A DNA stretch of 64,000 bases from Chlorocebus sabaeus (taxonomy: Eukaryota > Chordata > Mammalia > Primates > Cercopithecidae). Of the stretch, positions 10,476-22,209 are shown in pieces (within the stretch, counting starts at the first letter, position 1; each line of letters starts with the position of its first letter). The position numbers were made by a program, and so were the translations under genes. Location of the stretch: assembly GCF_047675955.1 (NCBI RefSeq), contig NC_132912.1, forward strand, positions 15,970,500 through 16,034,499, read 5' to 3'. The notes beneath the pieces are model-generated. The model was not told where the DNA came from and searched no databases. It worked only from the letters and a program-made list of their open reading frames with translations.

Positions 10476-12362
10476 TTAGTTTTCCAAAAATGAGTTCTGA
10501 AGAACCGTCATATTCAATCCAATGTAACTAGGTGTTGGAAGAAAACTTAACGTTAGAAAAACTGTTTCTCTAGAACTTACATTTAAATATATGTAAGAAA
10601 ACTAATCTTAATTATGCATTTTCTTATGTTCATGCAATGATTAGCCCTTAAGCAAATGCTGTGCCATTCTACAGAATGCCAGAAAGTCAAAGTAGCAATT
10701 GATATAACCAAATCAAATATAAGCTAGCCATCTCACTGATACATTATCTGATCAGTGGTCAATGACCTGTGTTCTATCTCTTGATTTAAAATTCCAGTAA
10801 ACATTAGATATTGCGTTGTAGTCTTAGAATTCAATTCTGCCATTCCATCAACAGGTGGTGCCATTGTACTATAATTTGAATGTTGTGAAAGAAATATTTT
10901 GTCATTAGTTGCACTGATAAGCATCTCAGCTTTTTTAGAGCTGCTTTTGCACCCTGAGAAATTTTGACTTTAGGGTTTTAAAAAATGTTACATGGTTAAA
11001 GTCATATTGCAGAGCAAAACTGGCTGGATTCCTCTCATGTATATTAAGTCTAGAAATTGCATGCTGTATGTCTATTTTGTCTACAAAGTCATAATAACCA
11101 AAACTAAAATTCATAATAGGTAGTTACATATTCCAATATAAGGAGAATATCTGCTTTAATATTTTTGATCCTGAAAATTCTCATCTTATTTTCGTTTTAT
11201 AAATTTAAAAAACTACTAGGTATTAGAAAAAAAACAAAAAAAAAGCTTCACTATTTTGTAATACCAAGAAAAGCAAGACAATATTTGTGTTTTTTTCTTT
11301 ACATATACCATTAAATATAACACGGGACAAGGGTCACAGCTCTGCCAAAAGATCTCTTGGTAGCTATGTGTCGCCAGAAACAACACTGTGGAGCTCCCTT
11401 TCGTGTTGTGGCAAGTCATGTGGGGACAGCTTGACTTGGATAACCTCATATGCCCTGTCATAAAGTGAAGTAAGAGAGGATGACATCAGACTCTACTCCA
11501 CTCTTTGTTCTGCCTGCAATTCACTATGTAAACTGGCAAAGCTATTTCCTCAAGGGTAGCTGTCAAAGTCACAGCATGATCACGGGAGGTGGTAATAGGA
11601 AGTTGGCATGAGCCACTGACAGAGAAATTAGTTTGAGGCTTCTTGTGATTCTCCTCAGGGATTTTAGGAACAGCCAGCTTTTCTAAGCTAATTAGTCCTA
11701 CATTGTTGTGATGGATGATCAGAAAAAACAGTAATTGAAAATGATACAGTTCTTTAGTAATGCTAAAACTGTAAACAACAGAAATATCAAGAAATGAAAC
11801 AAACAGTTAGAACTATTTGGATAAATTAGACGAATAGGTCAGCAGATGAAAAATTCAGTTTCAAAGTAGACAAAACAGAATTTATTTGGGAGCAGACATC
11901 CAAGTTAGGGGCTATATGTTAAATGATGCAATTATCAATACCCCGAACATATTTTTTTCTTTTATTAATAAACTGGGAAATATTCTTCAAATCATTTTCC
12001 TTTGGTTTAAGTTTGAATGTATAGTTTTCGTTTACACAGCATATATCTGTGGTTCACAGATACATTCTGAAATTTATTCTCGAGTTTATTCTTGTTCATT
12101 CTTATTATGCAACTCTGTCACAATCCCCATTTCACAATTAAGATACATTTTGAAAAGTTACACTGAACGTAAGAATTGGAGCCCAGACTAAAAGCCAGAT
12201 CTCTCTAAATTATGTTCTCTTTTTTATTCCACAATGGAGACTGAACAGATGAAATTTTAACTATAACTATAGTTGCTCTGTTGTAGAGTAAGTGAATAAG
12301 TTTAGAGGACAAAGACAGTGTATAGAACAGTACAACTGTTAATTTTATTTGTTTACTCCTTT
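10476..12362. other. Unassigned single-copy-like sequence
   Basis: About 1.9 kb with no repeat family, exon or long frame that I can recognise. Open frames of 63-101 codons (10733-10924 and 11216-11461 on the minus strand, 11886-12191 on the plus strand) have no similarity or codon pattern suggesting a gene. Confidence 0.4.
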
Positions 12363-12521
12363 TAGACATGGGAGTCTCACTAGGTTGCCCAGGCTGAAGT
12401 GTAGTGGCTATCCACAGGCGTGATCATGCCGCACTATAGCCTTGAATTGCTGTGCTTGTGATCCTCATGCTTCAGCCTCCTAAGAAGCTGGGACTATAGG
12501 CACGTGCCACTGCATCTGGCT
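12363..12521 (-). mobile_element. Free left Alu monomer (FLAM-like, 7SL-derived)
   Basis: Monomeric. Read in antisense it carries 'agtggctatccacaggcgtgatc', the 7SL/FLAM-type sequence missing from dimeric Alus, and ends with 'gtgccactgcatctggct'. There is no second arm. FLAMs are early forms of Alu related to 7SL RNA. Confidence 0.82.
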
Positions 12522-12527
12522 ACAAAT

Positions 12528-12600
12528 ATATGTATTTGTACAAATACAAATATATATATATTTTAATATATATAACAACAAATATATATATATATATTTT
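12528..12600. repeat. AT-rich (TA)n simple repeat
   Basis: Interrupted TA and ATATTT runs join the FLAM to the T-rich tail of the next Alu. It probably grew from the Alu tail. Confidence 0.85.
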
Positions 12601-12882
12601 TTTGAGACAGAGTCTTGCTCTGTCACCAGGCTGGAGTGCAGTGGCATGATCTCAGCTCACTGCAACCTCCACCTCCCGGATTCAAGTGATTTTCTGGCCT
12701 CAGAATCTCGAGTAGCTAGGACTACAGGTGTGAGCTACCACGCCCAGCTAATTTTTGTGTTTTTAGGAGAGACGGGGTTTCACCATGTTGGCCAGGATGG
12801 TCTCGATCTCTTGACCTCGTGATCCGCCTGCCTCAGGCTCCCAAAGTGCTGGGATTACAGGCGTGAGCCACCGCGCCCAGCC
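12597..12882 (-). mobile_element. Alu SINE, full length, minus strand
   Basis: Complete dimeric Alu in antisense, from a short T run to 'caccgcgcccagcc'. Good similarity to AluS-type sequence. Confidence 0.95.
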
Positions 12883-13385
12883 AAATATTGTTTTTATTAA
12901 ATTGTGATAATAGATACTTTTCCCCTATCCTTTCCATGAATTGTGTTACCACATGGTTCTATCTTCATTAAGGTTTGAATTGTGCAGGCAGGACCTTTTT
13001 GACTTTCAGATCTGGCATTTTTTTTTTTTCTAATTGGAGTAGTAAGTGAAGAGTGGAAAATATACTTTTGCCTGGCACAAAAGAGAATGAGGGCAGATCC
13101 AAGCCTTATTTTGTTATTATTCAATTCCCATCTGCCATTACACTCTTTTAAAGTTTGTTTGCAGTTTTTTTATCCATTCTGTGAGAGATAACAGAGTACC
13201 CTTTTGCCCTTTTTCCTTTATGTCAGGGAAGTGAATAATAATTTTTTTTTAATGAGGATCAACTTTTAATTTTGAGACTTTATACGTCTTGATAGGAGTA
13301 AGCATGCTTTTTGTTAGTTAAAAATTGTAGTTCTTTTTACAGAAATTTTATGTAAAGTGGTCATATATTATATTATGTCATATTC
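12883..13385. other. Unassigned sequence between two Alus
   Basis: No recognisable element. The 75-codon minus-strand frame at 12897-13124 has no supporting signal. Confidence 0.35.
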
Positions 13386-13683
13386 TTTTTTTTTTTCTTT
13401 CTTGAGACAGAGTCTCGCTCAGTCTCCCAGGCTGGAGTGCAGTGGCGCGATCTCGGACCACTGCAAGCACCCCCTCCTGGGTTCATGCCATTCTCCTGCC
13501 TCAGCCTTCTGAGTAGCTGAGACTGCAGGCACCCATCACTATGCCGGCTAATTTTTTGTATTATTAGTAGAGACGAGGTTTCACCATATTAGCCAGGATG
13601 GTCTCGATCTCCTGACCTCATGATCTACCCACCTCAGCCTCCCAAAGTGTTGGGATTACAGGCGTGAGCCACCGAGCCCGGCC
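13386..13683 (-). mobile_element. Alu SINE, full length, minus strand
   Basis: Complete antisense Alu with a mixed T/C tail, ending 'ccgagcccggcc'. 'tcatattctt' is present just before the T run and again just after the end: a clear target-site duplication. Confidence 0.95.
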
Positions 13684-13962
13684 TTCATCATATTCTTTAA
13701 CTTAGAACTGATAAAAATAGAGGGTTTGATTTATCATTGTTGAAGGTCGTAGAAAACAGATTTGGAGCTGCAAGAACAGCTTCCCCTGGAAAATATTCCA
13801 AGAAGTAAATCTCTGGACATTGTTTACAGCCCTAGTAGGATACCAGAAGAAATGTTCTTTATTTAGAAAAAGAATCATAAAGCTAGGAAATATTAGCTAA
13901 AATGTCTATAAGTAGGGAAGAAAAGAGAGAGGAATGGTAGAAAAATGCAGATCTCCATAAAT

Positions 13963-14347
13963 GTTGTGGCTGCGATAGCTTGGGCTGCCATGGAAAATAC
14001 CACTGATGGAGTGGCTTAAACAACGGACATTCATTTGCTCACAGGTATAGAAGCTGGAAGTCCAAGGTTAAGGTGCAATCAGGGTTATTTTTTGTGAGGC
14101 CTCCCTTCTTGGCTAATAGGTGGCTGCCTTCTCTCTGTGTGGTCACGGCCTTTCCTCTGTGCAAGCTTGGAGAGCACACTCACTCTCCCTTCCTCTTGGA
14201 TTGTCACCAGTTCTATGGGAGGCCCCACTCTTATGACCACTTCACTTTCATTACCCCCTTAAAGGCACTATCTGTAAATATAGTCACATTGGGGAGTTAG
14301 AGCCTCATCACATGAATTTGGGGGCGTGACACAGTTCAGCGCATGAC
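13963..14347 (+). repeat. Ancient interspersed repeat, family not assigned
   Basis: Contains the common mammalian repeat string order 'gggctgccatgga...accactgatggagtggcttaaacaac', 'gaagctggaagtccaaggt', 'aggcctcccttcttggct', 'tagtcacattgggga' and 'gaatttgggggcgtgacac'. I recognise it as a medium-reiteration repeat but cannot name the family with confidence. Confidence 0.65.
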
Positions 14348-14349
14348 AA

Positions 14350-14600
14350 TGACCTTAACACTAGGACAGTTGTTTTGCAGAATGTCACTCGATCTGAGTT
14401 TCATGTTTCCTCATGAGGAGATCTAGGTTAGGGATTTTGGGTGGGAGTCTCTCACAGGGGATACCGTGTTCTCACTGCATCCTCTCAAGTGATTTTAATG
14501 TGTCCAATGGTGTTTACTTTGATCACCTGAGTGACCAAAGTGGTGACTCTCAAGACTTCTCTGTTATAAAGTTTCTTGATGTGTTGCTAAATAACAGTTA
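14350..14600 (-). repeat. Possible ancient L1M 3'-region fragment
   Basis: Blocks such as 'agaatgtcactc', 'gtttcctcatgag', 'ttctcactgcatcctctcaag' and 'actttgatcacctgag' follow the word order of very old L1-type 3' sequence related to that at 200-1120 and 61100-61760. Low similarity. Confidence 0.35.
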
Positions 14601-14762
14601 GTAAGCATGGCTTTTAGCTTGGAAAAACTGATATCTCTCATTAACAGAAGCAGAGATGCCAGAAAACCCATGAGAGATTGTGGAAGAAGGGGTGTTCAAG
14701 GACTTGAAAATGCTAGAATGAGTCTACTGTACCTAACCAGAAAACCCACCAGCTGACCGTCC

Positions 14763-15086
14763 TCAGGAGGGTCCAGAAAATACGACATTGGCCAAATTGA
14801 TAAGAAATGCCCTGGTGAGGAGAAGGGGCACCAGCATTTTGAGAACCTCAGGAAAGTCTGTCTTCTGTAAGTTGGGGCTGAAGGTAGCTGACGGTGTTGC
14901 AGAACTGAGCTTTTTGATAGCAACGAGGATAGTAGATCCCAGGAGAGCGGAGGCCAGGAGGCAGCCTTTAAGAATCAGAAGAAAGATGAACATAATTCCT
15001 ATAACAGGTAGTAAGACTGGAATTGCATTCAGGGAACCTGATCTGCAGGGGACTTCGGAAATGGCATATGGTTTTCCTAAGGGCAA
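14763..15086 (-). other. Open frame with a membrane-helix-like segment (unrecognised)
   Basis: The minus-strand frame runs about 107 codons from a TTG, not an ATG. A hydrophobic stretch near residues 20-55 ('IPVLLPVIGIMFIFLLIL' then Lys-Gly-Cys and further hydrophobic residues) ends in basic 'IKK'. That looks like one transmembrane helix with an internal lysine and a stop-transfer end. The DNA just inside its start ('ctcttgcccttag' on the minus strand) resembles a 3' splice site. A 141-codon frame (14788-15213) overlaps it on the plus strand. I recognise neither product. It could be a decayed exon, part of an old retroviral envelope tail, or chance. Confidence 0.2.
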
Positions 15087-15372
15087 GAGTGTTGAGCCGC
15101 TGTCACAGGCTGGGTTCTCTAGAAACGGGCTGGTGTTTAGGAAGCAGGTTGTTCACTCAGGTATGTCCTTGGGATCGAAACTTGTGAAACTGAGGGAAAG
15201 AAAGTGGCATTAAGCAGAGGGAAATGAACTTCATACAAGCCTGGCTGATCCGCAGGGTGAGCTGTGAAACTCACATGGTTTTTTAGCAGTGTTCCAAGTT
15301 GGGTTGGGATGGCCAGGCCTTATTGTCCCACATTGATCAATGAATAGATGTTGGCCACCTTGGGAAGGGGCA
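15087..15372. other. Unassigned sequence
   Basis: Slightly GC-richer than its surroundings. No repeat family or exon structure is recognised. Confidence 0.3.
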
Positions 15373-15880
15373 GGTATTAGTCAGGATTCTGCAGAGGAAC
15401 AGAATCAATGGGACAGACATCTAAATCTCTCTCTCTCTCTCTCTCAAGAGAGATTTATTGTAAGCCATAGGCTCATATGACTATACAGGCTTATGGAGGC
15501 TGATTCTGGAGGCAGATGTGATTCCACCATCTGCAAGCTGGAGACCCAGGAAAGCTGGTTCTGTAAATTCTACTCCAAGACTGAAGGCCTGAGAAGCAGG
15601 AGGGCTGAGTGCAGGGGAAGATCAATGTCCTGGCTCCAGCAATCAGATAAGGAGGGAATTCAAACTTTCTCCACCTTTTTTGTTTTATTCAGGTCCTCAA
15701 TGGATTGGATGATGCCCATCCACCCTGGGGAGGGTGTCTTTTTTACCCAGTCTACTTTGTCAAATGCTAATCCCTTTTCGAAACATCCTCCTAGACATAT
15801 CTAGAAAGGATGTGTCACCAGATATCTGGGCATCCCCTGGTCCAGGCAGGTTGAACCATAAAATGACCCATCACTGGATA
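15373..15880 (+). repeat. Ancient interspersed repeat with internal (CT)n
   Basis: Starts 'ggtattagtcaggattctgcagaggaacagaatcaatggga', followed by a (CT)n run at 15427-15446, 'agagatttattgtaagcc', 'gctggagacccaggaaagctgg', 'ggatgatgcccatccaccctgg' and 'accataaaatgacccatcac'. This word order is a familiar old mammalian repeat. The family name is left open. The 103-codon frame at 15493-15804 is inside it and is not a gene. Confidence 0.65.
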
Positions 15881-16496
15881 TAATGTTGGGTAAGACAGCT
15901 CTCTGTCACTGACAAATCCCAAAAGGGTTTGCCAACTGAAGCCTATCTGATAATAACATCCCTAAAAACTGGAGCAATGAGCCCTTTATTGACTGAGGAC
16001 CTGGGTGATGTATTACACTGTTCAGTACAGTCTACCTCTTGTGTCTACTTTGTCACACATTTTCTAGGAACTGCTCTTTCAGCTGGTGTGTCTGTGGGAC
16101 ACCAAGAAGAGGAAGGTTAATGGGACCAACTACAGAGCTCACTGTCGCATATATATTTCCAGTGTGCACAGGCTAAGTCTGGCAGCTCGTTTTGAAGTAT
16201 AGTTTCCTTTCTTTCCTTATCAGGCCCAGCACATTCCTGACTGGCCTAAGTTATGACTTCACCTGACTTATAGGCCTAGAGAGGCCAGGAAAGGACTTAA
16301 AGGCAGATCTCAAGTGGGACACATTTTGACTTGCAAGGGAGAGATTTCTAGCATTGTCTTCAGGCAAGGTGGAGCATGCTAGCTTTTAATAGAAAGAATG
16401 GACATTTGTGCAGGCTCAAAGGATTCAAAGACATCTAGGAATTTAAGGTTTGGGGAGAGCATCAAACCAGACACCTCCTTCCTATGTATCAGGACC
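15881..16496. other. Unassigned sequence
   Basis: No recognisable element; a 63-codon frame (15929-16120) has no support. Confidence 0.3.
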
Positions 16497-17004
<508 letters not shown>

Positions 17005-17295
17005 TTTTTTTTTTTTTTTTGAGATAGAGTCTTGCTCTTGTCACCGAGGCTGTGACACAATCTTGGCTCACTGCAACCTCTGCTTCCCGGGTTCAAGTGA
17101 TTCTCCTGCTTCAGCTGCCTGAGTAGCTGGGATTGCAGGCATGGGCCATCGTATCTGGCTAATTTTTGTATTTTTGGTAGAGACACGATTTCCCCGTATT
17201 GGGCTGACTGGTCTGAAACTCCTGGGCTCAAGTGATCTGCCTGCCTCAGCCTCCCAAAGTGCTGGGATTACAGGCATGAGCCACCACGCCTGGCC
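17005..17295 (-). mobile_element. Alu SINE, minus strand
   Basis: T run of about 16, then antisense Alu with a small gap near 'caccgaggctgtgacac' where 'ggagtgcagtgg' is missing. Ends 'cacgcctggcc'. Confidence 0.94.
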
Positions 17296-18253
17296 AGGAC
17301 ACATTCTTTCTAAACCAAACCCTGACCTCAGTATAGTGGATTTGTCTTTAGTTTTATTTTAACTAAACTAATTGTGGAGCTCAGTCACCTCCACAATTCA
17401 TACCTGGACATAGCCCTCAGTTCTCACTGCCTTCCCAATGTGAGGTATATGACAAAGAACACCATCTGGCTTTCAGACATAGTTTTCCATTAATAAGTCT
17501 CAGATTTTTGTTACATATTTCCAGAGTTTAACACAGTTTAACCCTACTCATCCAATTTTCTTGACCTTGTAGCTACGATTCCCTCCATCTTTCTCAAATT
17601 TCTGATACACCAGCTAGTGCACACTGTACTACTGATATGCCATCCCGGTTTACCACCAGTAAAAGTTTCTGGGAGCACCTGTGTTCTTGTGTTCTGCCTA
17701 TCCCTGTGGATGTGGTCCTTACTGCAGCCAGTGGCAGGTGCTATCTTCAAAACCCCATCTTATCTCCTGCTTCCACAGAACACTCCTGGGATCATCTGTC
17801 GCAGGTTCTAGGACAGAATTTAGGGTGTACGTGGAGTTAATACCTGTGGAAGGCAGGTTATGGAAGCAAGATTGGGCAGAGGGAAATCCAGCTCTGTGGC
17901 AGACCCAACACTAGTCTTGGCCAACTGCAGGGGAGCCCTGGAGCCAAAATGGCCCTTTAGTATTGTCCTGAGTTGAGTGGGGATGCTAGCCCTTTATATT
18001 TCTGCACCAAGCAGTCCCTGGATGTAGGCCATTCTGGGAAACAGCATGACCTTAGTAGACAGTGTCTCTACAGCTGGGTGACACCTAAGGATGCTGGCAG
18101 TTCAAAGGTGCCTTCAGAGAGCATCCCAGCATCTGGGACTTCAAGTCGTTCATAGAAGAGGCACCTGAGTGGTGCATCACAGTGTCCAAAGCAGTTGTCA
18201 GTAAAGGCCTTGCTTACTCTATGCCGTCAAAAGATACAAAGAGTGGATGAGCA
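17296..18253. other. Unassigned sequence, possibly old LTR/ERV-like
   Basis: About 0.95 kb of moderate GC content. Short frames overlap at 17544-17914 and 17973-18155 without shared signal. Parts such as 'gggcagagggaaatccagctctgtgg' feel like retroviral-type repeat DNA, but I cannot name a family. Confidence 0.3.
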
Positions 18254-18566
18254 GGCCAGGCATGGTGGCTCACGCCTGTAATCCCAGCACTTTGAGAGGC
18301 TGAGGCAGGTGGATCATGAGGTCAAGAGATCGAGACCATCCTGGCCAACATGGTGAAACCCCATCTCTACTAAAAATACAAAAATTAGCTGGGCATGGCG
18401 GCATGCACCTGGAATCCCAGCTACTCGGGAGGCTGAGGCAGGAAATCACTGGAATTCAGGAAGCAGAGGTTGCAGTGAGCCAAGATCACACCACTGCACT
18501 CCAGCAGGGGCGACAGAGTGAGACTCCGTCTCAAAAAACCAAACCAAACCAAAAAAAACAAAACAT
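18254..18566 (+). mobile_element. Alu SINE, full length, plus strand
   Basis: Starts 'ggccaggcatggtggctc' and ends in an A-rich tail with C interruptions. 'tggatgagca' before and 'tggatgaaca' after form a near-perfect target-site duplication. Confidence 0.95.
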
Positions 18567-18730
18567 GGATGAACAGAGGCTGAGGTGGGTGCTCCGACAG
18601 AAAATGATGAGATCCTTTGGTAGTTCGTAAGTGTGATGATTGAGTATTCACATGCATGTGTGAGATGTGTCACTCTCAAACTTTATTGCAACATGGGCAC
18701 ATTACTCATCCGACATGGGAAAAGCAAATA

Positions 18731-19052
18731 GGTCAGGTACAGTGGCTCATGTGTGTAAACCCAGCACTTTGGGAAACCAAGGCACGAGGATTGCTTGAGG
18801 CCAGGAGTTCAAGACCACCCTAGGAAACATAGTGATACCCTGTCTGTATTAAAAACAAACAAAAAAAATTAGCCAGGCATGGTGGTACATGTCTGTAGCC
18901 CCAGCTACTCGGGAGGCTGAGGCAGGAGGATTGCTTGAGTACAGGAGTTCAAGGCTGCAGTGAGCTATGATGGCACCACTGCACTCCAGCCTGGGTGACA
19001 GAGAAAGATCCTGTATCAATCAATCAATCAATAAATAAATAAATAAATAAAA
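18731..19052 (+). mobile_element. Alu SINE, older (AluJ-like), plus strand
   Basis: More diverged than its neighbour and with AluJ-type wording ('gaggccaggagttcaagac', 'attgcttgagtacaggag'). The tail has become a (CAAT)n(AAAT)n microsatellite at about 19014-19052. Confidence 0.93.
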
Positions 19053-19630
19053 TTAGCCCTTGTCCAATATCTAGGCTTGAGCTTTCTCACTCTGAACTCA
19101 TCGACTGAAGAAGAGCTAGAGTCTTCACAGAAAAGAACTCTGCAACTCCACAGCACGTGTCTGAAATAGTGATTGTCTTAATCTTTCAACAAAGACCCCT
19201 AGAGCTATTTATCTGGATAAATGTACACTGGAGAAAGGACAAGACCCAGCTGTCTTGCAAGCTGTTGGATACAGATCCAAGTTGGAACTGATATCCAAGG
19301 ACCCTAAGTGGTATCATTTCCCCACACAGCCCCCATCCCATGCCCCAGACATGTATATACAGGGGAAAGGAAATCGATGAAGTCCTGGCCCAGGTCTGTT
19401 TCACTCTGAGTCCTCTGGGTTCACTTAAATTACAGTCAGTGTATTTATCAAGTTGCTGTGCTTTAAATCTTTCACTCTTGCTATTTGTTTCCTATTTGTC
19501 CTGTATTTGTTTTTTTCTTCCTTCTTTTTCCTGCCTTCTTTTGGAACAAATGAGTATTTTTCAGAATTCCATTTTCTCTCCTTTCTTGGCTTTATCTTTT
19601 AGTGGCTGTTCTAGGTTTGCTATACATCCA
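19053..19630. other. Unassigned sequence
   Basis: No recognisable repeat or exon. The open frames (19186-19404 on the minus strand, 19340 onward on the plus strand running into the Alu) have no support. Confidence 0.35.
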
Positions 19631-19922
19631 TTTTATTTTATTTTACATGGAGTCTCACTCTGTTGCCCAGGCTGGAGTGCAGTGGCCCAATCTTGGCTCA
19701 CTGCAACCTCTGCCTCCCAGGTTCAAGAGATTCTCCTGCCTCAGGTTCCCGAGTAACTGGGATTACAGGCGCCCACCACCACGCCCGGCTACCATTTGTA
19801 TTTTTAGTGAGATGTGGTTTCACCATGTTGGCCAGGCTGGTCTCGAACTCCTGACCTCAGGTGATCCATCGCCTCAGACTCCCAAAGTGCTGGGATTTCA
19901 GGTATGAACCACCACACCTGGC
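19631..19922 (-). mobile_element. Alu SINE, minus strand
   Basis: Antisense Alu after a TTTTA-type tail; ends 'caccacacctggct'. 'ggtttgctatacatcc' before and 'ggtttactatatatct' after are a worn target-site duplication. Confidence 0.94.
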
Positions 19923-20293
19923 TGGTTTACTATATATCTTGAATAAATTACAATCTACCTTCACCACTTCATATAGAGTATACAAATCTCACAATGTTGT
20001 ACTTATATTTCATCTTTGCTGTTCTTTGGGCTATTATTGCCAGTCCTTTTACTTCTATGTATGTGATAAACCCTGCAACCTTTAATAAGTGTGGGTGGTG
20101 GGTGCCTCAGTCCCAGCTCGCTTAAGTAGGTACAAGGACTTGTTTCCTGCTCCCTAGAAGTTTCTCAAAATACATGATCCATAAATTTCAGCCTCAGCTA
20201 CCATTCAGGTTTCAGCTTTCTAAACACCCTATTTTTCTTCCTAAGATTTTTTCCTATTCTTGGATGCTTAGCTCTTCATTTAAAGAGGACTCG

Positions 20294-20352
20294 TCTATCT
20301 ATCTATCTATCTATCTATCTACCTACCTACCTACCTACCTACCTATGTATCT
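20294..20352. repeat. (CTAT)n(CTAC)n microsatellite
   Basis: About seven CTAT units then about six CTAC units, followed by a CT/T-rich tail leading into the next Alu. Confidence 0.95.
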
Positions 20353-20382
20353 ACCACCATTTTTTCTTTCTCTCTCTCTCTC

Positions 20383-20672
20383 TTTTTTTTTTTTTTTTGA
20401 TGGAGTTTCGCTCTTGTTGCCCAGGCTGGATTACAATAGCGCAATCTCGGCTTACAGCAACCTCTTCCTCCCGGGTTCAAGGGATTCTCCTGCCTTAGCC
20501 TCCTGAGCAGCTGGGATTACAGGCATATGCCACCACACCCGACCATTTTTTTTTTTTTTTTTGTATTTTTAGTAGAGATGGGATTTCTCCATGTTGGTCA
20601 GGCTGGTCTCAAACTCCCGACCTCAGGTGATCTGCCCACATTGGTCTCCCAAAGTGCTGGGATTACAGGCGT
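20383..20672 (-). mobile_element. Alu SINE, minus strand, ends short
   Basis: T run, then antisense Alu with an 18-base T expansion in the middle A-rich linker (about 20545-20562). Sequence stops at 'gattacaggcgt', so roughly the first 20 bases of the sense element are missing. Confidence 0.93.
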
Positions 20673-20795
20673 ATTTCATTTCTAGGTAGTTTGGGATAAT
20701 TTTTCAGGACATATGGTCCGCCGTATTTCTGGAAATACAGGTGTGACTAATATAACAACAAAAAATGTTGATTTTACAGTTACATACATACATGT

Positions 20796-21213
20796 TGCTA
20801 GGGTTTGGATGTTTGATCCTTCTAAACCTCATGTTGAAATTTACCCCGAATGTTGGAGCTGGGGCCTGTTGGGAGGTGTTTGGGCCATGAGGGAGGATCC
20901 CTCATGAATAGATTAATGCCCTTCCTTTGGAGTTAGTGATGCTCACTTTATTAGTTCCCAAGAGAGCTGGTTGTGAAAAAGCTCCTGGCACTTCCCCACT
21001 TTCCCTTTTGCTTCTTCTGTTGCCATGTGACCTCTGCGCATACCAGCTCCCATCACCTTCTGCCATGAGAGGAGTCAGCCTGAGGCCCTCACCAGATGCA
21101 GATGTCCAATCCTGGACTTTCCAACCATCAGAACCATGAGCCAAATAAGTCTTCTTTTCTTTTTAAATTACCCAGTCTCAATCCATTATAGCAACACAAA
21201 GCAGATTAGGGCA
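20796..21213 (+). mobile_element. Solo MaLR LTR (MST/MLT1-type)
   Basis: Begins 'tgctagggtttggatgtt' and ends 'gattagggca' (TG...CA). It is flanked by the 5-base duplication 'catgt' at 20791-20795 and 21214-21218. Internal blocks ('ctcatgttgaaattta', 'gaggtgtttgggcc', 'gagccaaataagtcttctttt', 'aattacccagtctca') are those of MaLR LTRs. No internal retroviral coding sequence remains. Confidence 0.85.
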
Positions 21214-21218
21214 CATGT

Positions 21219-22009
21219 ATAAATATTATAAACTTTGCATTTATTACTGAGGATATACATTCTCTTAAGTGGTGCCTTTGAACATTTATCATAATCAATG
21301 GTGTATTCAGCCACAAATATATTTCTCAGTAAATGTGTAAAGTCTGCAGAACACATTCTTTAATCACAAAGCCATCACATTGATATTAATAACAAAAGGT
21401 CAATAATAAAAATTAACAACTTACAAACATGTAAAATATTTTCTTGTATGACTTCTGGGTCAAAGTAAAACTATTTACTTCACAAAATATTAGAAATTCA
21501 TGGCCTCATTGTTTATTATTAAGCAACAAGCCATAGATATAAGTTAACTAAAGTACTATTCAATGAAAACTAATAAAGGAATATTAAAATATACCAAAGA
21601 GCTACAGGAGAAAGGTATAGGAGAAATAGAGAAAAAAGGAGAAAATAATAAACCAAAAGCAGTGAATAGAGAAGTTTATTTTTGAAACAACACATAAAGC
21701 ATATGAGAGGAACTCTGATTAGATTAATAATCATAGAAGAAATGCAAAGATTACGTTAGAGGAGTGGTCCCCCAAACATATTAGACCCAGGAATGTATAA
21801 GCAAGGCCTGTGAAATGTTCTAGACACACAAACTGTGCTATCTACCTTAGATACAATGTTTTGCTTAAAGTAAAAAAAAACTTACAAGCTTAAAGAACTA
21901 AGGCACTTTATTGGTTTATTTCACTGCATCCTTTAAAGATATATCATGAAGAATTTACTGTGAAATCACATGATGACAAGCATTAAATTTTTAAAACATG
22001 AGGGGGAAT
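21219..22009. other. Unassigned AT-rich sequence
   Basis: May include decayed old L1 on the plus strand, because L1M sequence follows. No supported gene. Confidence 0.3.
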
Positions 22010-22170
22010 AGATGAAAAAAATTGGGGAGGGACCTCCTCTTTCGGCTTTGGAGCCTCCCCCCAACCACCTCCACCCCGTCTCTGTATGGGGGAGCTTCTT
22101 CTTTCTGCCTTCTCTTGTCTTTCTTGCCTATTAAACTCTCTGCTCCTTAAAAGCACACACATACACAAAT
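22010..22170 (+). mobile_element. ERV1-class LTR fragment (R/U5-like)
   Basis: 'gtctctgtatgggggagcttc' followed by 'tcttgcctattaaactctctgctcc' resembles the promoter-proximal and polyadenylation part of gammaretrovirus-like LTRs. Neither LTR end is clear, so it is a fragment. The 78-codon minus-strand frame here is incidental. Confidence 0.5.
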
Positions 22171-22209
22171 TGTGAAGAATTTGGTCGTTTTTGAAGCTGG
22201 GACCAAATG

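Noticed and set aside
12363..12521. 7SL RNA gene
   Set aside because: Only the Alu-like domain is present; the S domain of 7SL is missing, so it is a FLAM-type monomer.
15493..15804. 103-codon frame
   Set aside because: Lies within an ancient interspersed repeat.
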